Shown piece by piece: positions 57,941-64,000 of a stretch of DNA of 64,000 bases. Source of the stretch: Jannaschia faecimaris. Its GTDB lineage: Bacteria > Pseudomonadota > Alphaproteobacteria > Rhodobacterales > Rhodobacteraceae. Within the stretch, counting starts at the first letter, position 1; each line of letters starts with the position of its first letter. Where the stretch lies: the NCBI RefSeq assembly GCF_900107415.1, contig NZ_FNPX01000017.1, positions 17,394-81,393 on the forward strand, given 5' to 3'. Made by a program: the position numbers and the translations under genes. The notes beneath the pieces were generated by a model. The model was not told the DNA's origin and did no database searches. It saw only the letters and a program-made list of their open reading frames with translations.

Positions 57941-58079
57941 GTATGGGTACCACCGAAATGGAAATTATTTACACCTTATCAATAATTTATCCCTTGCTCC
58001 CAATAACCCCAATCGGCGTTTCGCACTCCCCATTGCCACGGCATTATGGCTGCAGAGATTAATCGAAGGGATACAAGCG

Positions 58080-59447
58080 ATGACGGTAAAAAGCCTGGGC
58101 AACCCCTACTCCTCCAACAGCGATCTGCGGCACGGAGCCGATTGCGGCTGCCACAGCTGCAAATCCACTACCGCCCCCGCCGCAATGAGCAGCGAAGACA
58201 TGCTGGAGCGCGCCGTTGAAAGCGCCGTCGTCCGCTCCGTCTTCGGCGGCAGCGACATTCAGCGCCGGTCTTTCATGGGCATGTTGGGCGGGGGCACCGT
58301 TGCTGCCGCGCTCGCCTCGGTCTTCCCGTTGGAGCAGGCCAAAGCCGCGATCCTCGACAACTTGGGGCCACCGGAAAAGACCGACCTGAACATCGGCTTC
58401 GTTCCCATCACCTGTGCGACGCCGATCATCATGGCGCAGCCACTGGGCTTCTACGAGCGGTACGGCCTGAACGCGCAGGTCATCAAGACCGCCGGTTGGG
58501 CCGTGGCCCGCGACAAATCCCTTTCAGGTGAATACGACGCGTCGCACATGCTGACACCGATGCCGCTGGCCATGTCGCTGGGGGCCGGCTCGATTGCCGA
58601 GCCGTACATCATGCCCGCCGTCGAGAACATCAACGGTCAGGCGATCGTCCTGTCGAACGAGCATCTGGACAAGCGCGATCCCAAGCAGTGGAAGGGCTTC
58701 ACTTTCGGCGTTCCGTTCGAATACTCGATGCACAACTTCCTGCTGCGCTACTATGTGGCGGAGTTCGGCCTGGACCCCGATGTCGACATCCAGATCCGCG
58801 TCGTGCCCCCGCCCGAGATGGTCGCCAACCTGCGTGCGGGCAACCTCGACGGTTACCTTTCGCCCGACCCGTTCAACCAGCGGGCAGTCTATGAAGGCAT
58901 CGGCTTCATCCACCTGCTGACCAAAGACATCTGGGAGGGTCACCCCTGCTGCGCCTTCGCCGCGCCGCTGTCCTTCGCCACCGAGCTGCCCAACACCTAT
59001 GGCGCGCTGCTCAAGTCGATCATCGACGCGACGCAATATGCGTCGAACCCGGACAACAGGGTCGAAATTTCCGAGGCTATCGCGCCGACGAATTACCTCA
59101 ACCAGCCGGTGACGGTGATCCAGCAAGTGCTGACCGGCACCTATGCCGATGGATTGGGCGAGGTACAGCGCGTCCCCGACCGGATCGATTTCGATCCCTT
59201 CCCGTGGCATTCCATGGGCGTGTGGATCCTGACGCAGATGAAGCGGTGGGGCTATATCGAGGGTGATGTGGATTATCGCGGCGTGGCCGAGCAGGTCTAC
59301 CTGGCCGCCGACGCCAAGAAAGTGATGACCGAACTGGGCTACGATGCGCCAGACGTCACGTACAAATCGCACACGATCATGGGCAAGACCTTCGACCCCG
59401 CCAAGCCCGAGGAATATGTCTCCAGCTTCCCCATCGGAAAGGGCTGA
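58080..59447 (+). CDS. NrtA/CmpA-family substrate-binding protein of a cyanate-type ABC transporter
   Basis: 455 residues from ATG 58080, with GAAGGG 9 bases upstream. An N-terminal stretch of about 60 residues contains the Cys/His group CGCHSCKS and precedes a twin-arginine signal (RRSFMGMLGGGTVAAALASV), so export is probably by the Tat system. The rest follows nitrate/bicarbonate-binding proteins: LNIGFVPITCATPIIMAQPLGFYERYGL, GEYDASHMLTPMPLAMSLG, PFEYSMHNFLLRYYVAEFGLDPD and AGNLDGYLSPDPFNQRAVYEG. With cynS in the same operon the ligand is most likely cyanate, though nitrate or another small anion is possible. Confidence 0.9.
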   Translation: MTVKSLGNPYSSNSDLRHGADCGCHSCKSTTAPAAMSSEDMLERAVESAVVRSVFGGSDIQRRSFMGMLGGGTVAAALASVFPLEQAKAAILDNLGPPEKTDLNIGFVPITCATPIIMAQPLGFYERYGLNAQVIKTAGWAVARDKSLSGEYDASHMLTPMPLAMSLGAGSIAEPYIMPAVENINGQAIVLSNEHLDKRDPKQWKGFTFGVPFEYSMHNFLLRYYVAEFGLDPDVDIQIRVVPPPEMVANLRAGNLDGYLSPDPFNQRAVYEGIGFIHLLTKDIWEGHPCCAFAAPLSFATELPNTYGALLKSIIDATQYASNPDNRVEISEAIAPTNYLNQPVTVIQQVLTGTYADGLGEVQRVPDRIDFDPFPWHSMGVWILTQMKRWGYIEGDVDYRGVAEQVYLAADAKKVMTELGYDAPDVTYKSHTIMGKTFDPAKPEEYVSSFPIGKG

Positions 59448-59451
59448 TCCG

Positions 59452-60288
59452 GTGCTGGACAACCTCTCGATCAACATACGGGCAGCGATACTTTCGCTGC
59501 TCGTCCTCGCCGTCAGCCTGCTGGTCTGGGAGGTTTCGATCCCCGGCCAGAAGGCGGTGGGCGAGCTGACGGAATACGAACTTCTGACCGGCGGCGGACA
59601 GCCGAAGGCGGGCGTGCCGCCGCCCAGCGCGATAGCCGTCAAGGCTTGGGAAGAATTGTCGAACCCGTTCTACGATGCCGGCCCCAACGACAAGGGCATC
59701 GGGATCCAGATCGGCTACTCGATCTACCGCGTCCTTACCGGGTATTTCCTGGCTGCCGTGGTCGCGATACCGCTCGGCTTCCTGATCGGGATGTCGCCGG
59801 TGGCGTACAAGGCGTTCAACCCCTTCATCCAGGTCCTGCGCCCGATCTCGCCGCTGGCATGGATGCCGCTGGCCCTGTTCATCATTCAGGATTCCGAGGC
59901 CTCAGCCATATTCGTGATCTTCATATGTTCGATCTGGCCCATGCTGATCAACACGGCGTTCGGCGTCGCCGGGGTGCGGGAAGACTGGGTAAATGTGGCC
60001 CGGACACACGAGTTGGGCAACCTGAGGACTGCGTTCAGCGTGATCCTGCCCGCCGCCGCCCCCACAATCGTGACAGGCATGCGCATCTCCATCGGCATCG
60101 CCTGGCTGGTGATCGTCGCGGCCGAGATGCTCGTGGGTGGAACCGGGATCGGGTATTACGTCTGGAACGAGTGGAACAACCTGGACCTGACTTCCGTCAT
60201 CTTCTCGATCCTCATGATCGGGGTCGTCGGCATGCTGCTGGACTTGGCTTTCAGCCGCCTGCAGCGCGCCGTGGCCTTCGCGGAATAG
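59452..60288 (+). CDS. ABC transporter permease (NrtB/CynB-like)
   Basis: 278 residues from GTG 59452, 4 bases after the binding-protein stop. The N-terminal helix ILSLLVLAVSLLVWEVSI, the SIYRVLTGYFLAAVVAIPLGFLIG block, and the coupling loop WVNVARTHELGNLRTAFSVILPAA are typical of nitrate/taurine/cyanate permeases. A hydrophilic loop between helix 1 and 2 (LTGGGQPKAGVPPPS) is longer than in taurine permeases and matches the NrtB group. Confidence 0.92.
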   Translation: MLDNLSINIRAAILSLLVLAVSLLVWEVSIPGQKAVGELTEYELLTGGGQPKAGVPPPSAIAVKAWEELSNPFYDAGPNDKGIGIQIGYSIYRVLTGYFLAAVVAIPLGFLIGMSPVAYKAFNPFIQVLRPISPLAWMPLALFIIQDSEASAIFVIFICSIWPMLINTAFGVAGVREDWVNVARTHELGNLRTAFSVILPAAAPTIVTGMRISIGIAWLVIVAAEMLVGGTGIGYYVWNEWNNLDLTSVIFSILMIGVVGMLLDLAFSRLQRAVAFAE

Positions 60289-60297
60289 GAGCGAACA

Positions 60298-61200
60298 ATG
60301 CCAACACCATTTCTGAGCATCGAAAACCTGACCCAGAAGTTTCCTGACGGGCAAGGCGGCGAACTCACCGTCTTCGAGAACGCCTCTTTCGGGGTCGAGA
60401 AAGGCGAGTTCGTCGTGATCCTGGGCCATTCAGGTTGCGGCAAATCGACGATCATGAACATCCTGGCCGGTCTGGCCGCCCCGACATCGGGCGTAGTCAA
60501 GATGGATGGATACGAAGTCTCGGGGCCGTCGCTGGACCGGGGCGTCGTGTTCCAGAACTACTCCCTCCTGCCTTGGCTGAGCGCGTTGAAGAACGTCACC
60601 TTCGGCGTTTCGGCCCGTCACAAGGACTGGACCAAGGCCGAGGTCGTCGAGGAATCTCGCAAGTATCTGGAAATGGTCGGGCTGGAGGGGGACACCATCC
60701 ACCGCAAGCCCAGCCAGTTGTCAGGCGGGATGCGTCAGCGGGTCAGCATCGCGCGGGCCTTTGCCAACCACCCTAAGCTCCTCCTGCTGGACGAGCCGTT
60801 CGGCGCGCTGGACGCGCTGACCCGCGGCACGATCCAGGACGAACTGCTGAAGATATGGGGGCAGACCAACCAGACGGTCTTCATGATTACCCACGACATC
60901 GACGAGGCGATCCTGCTGGCGGACCGTATCCTGCTGATGAGCAATGGACCGCACGCCCGCGTCGCGGAAAGCGTGGAGATCACAATTCCCCGGCCACGCA
61001 CCCGAACCGAGATCGTGGAGCATCCGAACTACTACGCGATCCGCAACCACCTGGTGCAGTTCCTAGGCAAGCGCTCCAAGGAAATGTCGGGCGTGCCGTC
61101 CGACGGAAGCGCGGCCCGCCCGGAAACGGTCCGCATCGATCTGACCAAAACCGAAGATGATGACCCGGCGATGCCCCATCTGCGCGCCGTCGCCCCCTGA
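60298..61200 (+). CDS. ABC transporter ATP-binding protein (NrtD/CynD-like)
   Basis: 300 residues; ATG 60298 follows GGAGCG. Walker A is GHSGCGKST, the Q-loop [10 protein letters not shown], signature [15 protein letters not shown], Walker [15 protein letters not shown], and the switch His lies in [23 protein letters not shown] is typical of nitrate/cyanate ATPases. The C-terminal tail (residues about 250-300) is hydrophilic and has no extra ligand-binding domain, so it is an NrtD rather than NrtC type. cynS starts 13 bases later. Confidence 0.93.
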   Translation: MPTPFLSIENLTQKFPDGQGGELTVFENASFGVEKGEFVVILGHSGCGKSTIMNILAGLAAPTSGVVKMDGYEVSGPSLDRGVVFQNYSLLPWLSALKNVTFGVSARHKDWTKAEVVEESRKYLEMVGLEGDTIHRKPSQLSGGMRQRVSIARAFANHPKLLLLDEPFGALDALTRGTIQDELLKIWGQTNQTVFMITHDIDEAILLADRILLMSNGPHARVAESVEITIPRPRTRTEIVEHPNYYAIRNHLVQFLGKRSKEMSGVPSDGSAARPETVRIDLTKTEDDDPAMPHLRAVAP

Positions 61201-61212
61201 AAGGAGAGAGAC

Positions 61213-61683
61213 ATGAAAGATACATACGAGATCACCCCGATGATGACCAAGGAAGACGCAACCGCGCTGATACTGATTGCGAAGAAGAAAAAGGGCATGA
61301 CCTGGGAAGGCATCGCCGCCGCCATCGACATGTCGCCCGTCTGGACGCATTCAGCCTGCATGGGAATGAACGCGTTTCCAGCCGACAAGGCAGCCACGCT
61401 CGTCAAGACGCTCGACCTGCCGGCGGAAGCCGAAGGCGTCCTGACGGAATCCCCAACCAAGATCTGGACGCAGGCCGTGCCGACCGACCCCTGCATCTAT
61501 CGTTTCTATGAAATCGTGGGGGTCTATGGCCCCACGCTGAAGGCACTGATCCAGGAAGAGTTCGGCGACGGCATCATGTCGGCCATCGACTTCGACATGA
61601 GCGTCACCCGCGTTTCCAATCCGAAAGGCGACCGCGTGAAGGTTGAGATGTCCGGCAAGTACCTGGGCTACAACGCCTGGTGA
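61213..61683 (+). CDS. cynS: cyanate hydratase (cyanase)
   Basis: 156 residues, standard length, from ATG 61213 behind AGGAGAGAG. It converts cyanate and bicarbonate to ammonia and carbon dioxide in the cytosol. The catalytic triad is visible at Arg97, Glu100 (YRFYEIVGVYG) and Ser123 (GIMSAIDF), one position off the E. coli numbering. The N-terminal helical part (LILIAKKKKGMTWEGIAAAI) and the terminal GKYLGYNAW fit. It is the last gene of the cyanate operon and gives the transporter its likely substrate. Confidence 0.98.
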   Translation: MKDTYEITPMMTKEDATALILIAKKKKGMTWEGIAAAIDMSPVWTHSACMGMNAFPADKAATLVKTLDLPAEAEGVLTESPTKIWTQAVPTDPCIYRFYEIVGVYGPTLKALIQEEFGDGIMSAIDFDMSVTRVSNPKGDRVKVEMSGKYLGYNAW

Positions 61684-61690
61684 TTTCTGT

Positions 61691-61716
61691 GCCGGGGCAG
61701 TCCCCCCTGCCCCGGC
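61691..61716 (+). terminator. hairpin after cynS
   Basis: GCCGGGGCAG (61691-61700) pairs perfectly with CTGCCCCGGC (61707-61716) around six bases, 7 bases past the stop. The following bases are not a T run, so termination may be partial or factor-assisted. Confidence 0.6.
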
Positions 61717-61746
61717 CCCACGAACAATTCCGCTTCAGGGCAATCG

Positions 61747-62211
61747 ATGACACGTCCTCCCGTTCCGCCTTTTTCCTTCGACGATGCCGTGACCAAGGTT
61801 CGCATGGCCGAAGATGGTTGGAACGAACGCGACCCGACCAAAGTCGCGCTGGCCTACAGGCCCGACACGCACTGGCGAAACCGGTCTCAGTTTCTGAATG
61901 GTCGCGCGGAAGTCGAGGCTTTCCTGACCTAGAAATGGTCGACCGAAGACGACTATCGCCTGATCAAGGAAATCTGGGCCCATAGCGAGGACCGCATAGC
62001 GGTGCGGTTTGTGTATGAATACCACGATGCCGACGGCAACTGGTTCCGCGCCTATGGCAACGAGAACTGGCCGCTCGACCCGGACGGCTACATGGCGCAG
62101 CGCCACGCCTCGATCAACGATGTTTCGATTGCGGAGGACGACCGGCTGTTCCACTGGCCGCAGGGCCGCCGGCCGGACGATCATCCGGGCCTGAGCGAAC
62201 TTGGGCTTTGA
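61747..62211 (+). pseudogene. DUF1348/SnoaL-like protein gene with an in-frame TAG
   Basis: One frame of 155 codons runs from ATG 61747 to TGA 62209-62211, with a TAG at 61930-61932. Before it stands KVRMAEDGWNERDPTKVALAY and NGRAEVEAFLT; after it [45 protein letters not shown] and [19 protein letters not shown]. Both halves clearly belong to the DUF1348 family (NTF2/SnoaL-like fold, about 150 residues, function unknown), where Arg or Gln is usual at the TAG position. The product as read is a 61-residue fragment. The downstream half has no good independent start. Confidence 0.85.
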
Positions 62212-62214
62212 CGC

Positions 62215-63075
62215 CTAGCTTAGGTCGATCCGCATCCCGTCGCGCCCGATATGCAGGGGTCCACTCCATGCATTGCGCACCGCCTTATTCCACTCCGCCT
62301 CCCCAAAGCCCGGCAGCCCGTCCGGTACAAAATGAGTCAGGGCAAGCGTGCCGACACCTGTGCGCGCCGCCAACGCTCCCACCTCTTCGGCTGCCGTGTG
62401 GGAACGAAGTATATGGTCCTTCAGTCGCGGATCGGAGTGCGACAGGCCCGCGATGACGGCATCTACGCCAGCGACCAGCATCGCCTCATGGACCAACAGA
62501 TCGGCCCCGGTCACGAAGGCATCCCAGCCGTCGAACGGAGCGGTATCGCCCGACAGGACGACGGTCCTATCCCCGTCTGACAGCCTCAGCGCGAAACTGT
62601 CGGTAATGGGCGGGTGATGGTTGCGGATCGCCTCGATCACCAGATCGCCGTCGCGGTAAATTACGCCGGGCGCGATGACCTGTAACGCAGCCAGCGAGCT
62701 GAACGGCACCCGCCCCTCATCCGCGATACGCAGATCGATATCGAAGGCCATCGCGCGCTGGAAATGACCCCAATAGGCTGACAACCCCGCCGGACCGATC
62801 ACCGGAATAGGGTTGGTCAGGCCGGCCGTCCAAGCCGTGTGCAGCAAGGGGCCAAGTTCAAGGTAGTGATCCGAATGCAGGTGCGTGACCACGATCAAGT
62901 CGATGTCGCGGAGCGCGACCCCCTGGTCACAGACAGCCCGCGCGGCCCCCAGACCGGCATCGACAAGGATCGTCCTGTCCCCAATCCGCAGCAGGGTGCA
63001 GGTCGGCATATGCGATCCGGGCCGGATTGCCGGACCGCCCTTCACCCCCAACAGGGCCACCCATCTGTCCGTCAT
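62215..63075 (-). CDS. metallo-beta-lactamase-fold hydrolase (RNase Z-like branch)
   Basis: 286 residues. The metal site is complete: THLHSDH (about 64-70), the distal His and Asp in VLSGDT, and HEAML plus a C-terminal His in LALTHFVPDG. PTCTLLRIGDRTILVDAGLGAARA starts the fold. No exosite typical of tRNA-processing RNase Z is evident, so it is probably one of the general hydrolases of this fold that act on small esters or lactones. It is convergent with the DUF1348 gene, 3 bases apart, and has no clear partner. Confidence 0.88.
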   Translation of the reverse strand: MTDRWVALLGVKGGPAIRPGSHMPTCTLLRIGDRTILVDAGLGAARAVCDQGVALRDIDLIVVTHLHSDHYLELGPLLHTAWTAGLTNPIPVIGPAGLSAYWGHFQRAMAFDIDLRIADEGRVPFSSLAALQVIAPGVIYRDGDLVIEAIRNHHPPITDSFALRLSDGDRTVVLSGDTAPFDGWDAFVTGADLLVHEAMLVAGVDAVIAGLSHSDPRLKDHILRSHTAAEEVGALAARTGVGTLALTHFVPDGLPGFGEAEWNKAVRNAWSGPLHIGRDGMRIDLS

Positions 63076-63461
63076 GAAAGAGTCCTGTGCCCCGAATTCT
63101 GCTTTTCGATGAAGGGAACGCTAGAGCCATCAAGCAGAATTGTCCTGCGCAATTCGACCTTCCGCGTGGCAGCCGGGCGCGTGCTGACCCGTGTCATCCG
63201 CATTTTCTGGGTCGTGGTCAGGGCTGTCCAAGCACCAGCGCGATGACACAATCTCCGGCGGGATAAAGTCTCGTTCATGACGACCGGTGCATTGATTCGT
63301 CGTGACCGCACGGCTGAATTTCTTGCCGGATTCTTGACTGATAAGGCGTGGCGGGCCGGAACCGTCGGATGACTGATCGCAAGGTCAGCCAGACTCTATC
63401 GCTTGCATCAAAGGGCTTGATGGATGACTGCTGCAAACTCATTGCTGGGGGCGACTTTGAA
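63076..63461. other. intergenic stretch with a possible small ORF
   Basis: No firm gene. A plus-strand frame from about 63112 to 63246 encodes some 45 residues (MKGTLEPSSRIVLRNS, then RVIRIFWVVVRAVQAPAR) with a basic, hydrophobic tail, but lacks a ribosome site. The minus-strand frame 63072-63311 looks like its shadow. A -35-like TTGACT occurs near 63334 and might belong to the promoter of the gene at 63462. Confidence 0.3.
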
Positions 63462-63791
63462 ATGATTATCTATGGCTTGAGCACCTGTCCGTTGTGTCAA
63501 CGGGCCCGCAAGGACCTGCAAGCGGCGGGCAAAAAGGTGAGTTTTCGGGATGTCCGGTCCGACCCACTGAGCGAGGAAGAGCTGACGAGTCTGGTCGCTG
63601 AATTCGGTGATCGGCTGGTCGACCGAACGACGAACGATTATCGCGCGCTTAATGATTGGATTAAAAATTCTGAAGCCGAGGTGCAGATATCGTCAAAGCC
63701 CAAAGTGATGGCGCGCCCCGTCATTCGAGATGGGGACACATTCCACCTCGGGTGGGATGAAACGGTTCAGAACACACTGCTTGAACCGTAG
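63462..63791 (+). CDS. small ArsC/glutaredoxin-fold protein
   Basis: 109 residues from ATG 63462; the longer frame to 63348 has no homology before MIIYGLS. A thioredoxin-like start with the dithiol CPLC (Cys9, Cys12 in STCPLCQRARKDLQAAG) is followed by VSFRDVRSDPLSEEELTSLVAEFG and DRLVDRTTNDYRALNDW, a pattern of the ArsC/Spx group, and KPKVMARPVIRDGDTFHLGW near the end. It probably reduces a disulfide or oxyanion or binds a partner; arsenate reduction is not supported by any neighbour. The local base composition is a little less GC-rich than the rest. Confidence 0.78.
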   Translation: MIIYGLSTCPLCQRARKDLQAAGKKVSFRDVRSDPLSEEELTSLVAEFGDRLVDRTTNDYRALNDWIKNSEAEVQISSKPKVMARPVIRDGDTFHLGWDETVQNTLLEP

Positions 63792-63886
63792 GTGTGCAGT
63801 CTCGGCATTTGGTGGATCGGGTCGGGTATGAATCGATCCGGTTCTGATGTCCAGATTTTGCAAATGTATTCATAGGGCGTGAGACC

Positions 63887-64000
63887 GGCTCTGTTGCATA
63901 AATCCGGTGAGGGATTCATCTCGTGAATCCAGCATGGTAGCTGACGTGCATGAGCAGACCCACACCCTCGACCTACAAGACCACGAACTGGCCCGTCTAT
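63887..64000 (+). mobile_element. left end of an IS5-type insertion sequence
   Basis: GGCTCTGTTGCATAAATCCG (63887-63906) looks like an IS terminal repeat, and the start of a transposase gene follows at 63950. The right end lies outside the window, so target duplication and family subgroup cannot be checked. Confidence 0.65.
63950..64000 (+). CDS. IS5-family transposase, N-terminal 17 codons
   Basis: ATG 63950 opens a frame reading MSRPTPSTYKTTNWPVY up to the window end. The YKTTNWP-Y block is the typical N-terminus of IS5-group transposases common in Rhodobacteraceae. The gene continues beyond the window, so intactness is unknown. Confidence 0.75.
   Translation, partial: MSRPTPSTYKTTNWPVY

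Noticed and set aside
58040..58053. GG-N10-GC pattern (CGGCATTATGGCTGCA) as a sigma-54 promoter of the cyanate operon
   Set aside because: The start point would fall at 58065, exactly on the ribosome site, and the neighbouring activator lacks GAFTGA. It is possible but too weak to list as a feature.

Overview
The window looks like a chromosome segment of an alphaproteobacterium of the Rhodobacteraceae (Roseobacter group). The evidence is the high GC content, the nnr / glnB-glnA arrangement, twin GcvT-fused dimethylglycine-dehydrogenase-like oxidases, an oxidoreductase-SelD fusion facing selU, Hint-domain proteins, and a very high share of ABC and TRAP transporters. The genus cannot be fixed from the sequence alone.

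Layout. 0-6 kb: the start of a glycerate kinase gene cut by the window edge, an exported protein of unknown function, an HxlR-type regulator divergent from a berberine-bridge-type flavin oxidase, and a decayed stretch holding an NADH-dehydrogenase-like remnant. 6-13 kb: tRNA-Leu, two Hint-like genes, NAD(P)HX repair enzyme (nnr), PII and glutamine synthetase (glnB-glnA), and the protocatechuate genes pcaC-pcaH-pcaG. 13-22.5 kb: two overlapping FAD/GcvT oxidases, aroQ, a small P-loop kinase, and convergent selU and selD (fused form). 22.6-42.9 kb: a sugar and sugar-acid region with three LacI-type regulators, two complete sugar ABC transporters, a third sugar ABC transporter and a cytochrome b561 gene that carry reading-frame lesions, and a gluconate/idonate module (idnD, idnO, gntK, a hydroxyacid dehydrogenase, a gluconolactonase, a GlcG-like protein). 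Near-identical 14-bp palindromes (TGTTAWCGWTANCA) sit before several of these genes and suggest one LacI-family regulon.

42.9-55.8 kb: a run of 12 minus-strand genes with overlaps or gaps below 60 bp: amiC, amiR, a peptide-type ABC transporter, an acetamidase/formamidase, a D-amino-acid-dehydrogenase-like flavoprotein, a TRAP transporter and an Asp/Glu-racemase-like protein. An intrinsic terminator lies directly before amiC, and a competing hairpin overlaps it. This is the layout expected for AmiR (ANTAR) antitermination. 56-62 kb: an unusual PAS-AAA-Fis regulator divergent from a cyanate module (Tat-type substrate-binding protein, permease, ATPase, cyanase). The end holds an interrupted DUF1348-like gene, a metallo-beta-lactamase-fold hydrolase, a small ArsC/glutaredoxin-like protein and the left end of an IS5-type insertion sequence.

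Nitrogen scavenging (PII/glutamine synthetase, amides, cyanate, possibly methylated glycines) and sugar-acid use are the two main themes. Several genes carry single lesions (frameshift or stop). These are called pseudogenes here, but sequencing error cannot be excluded.
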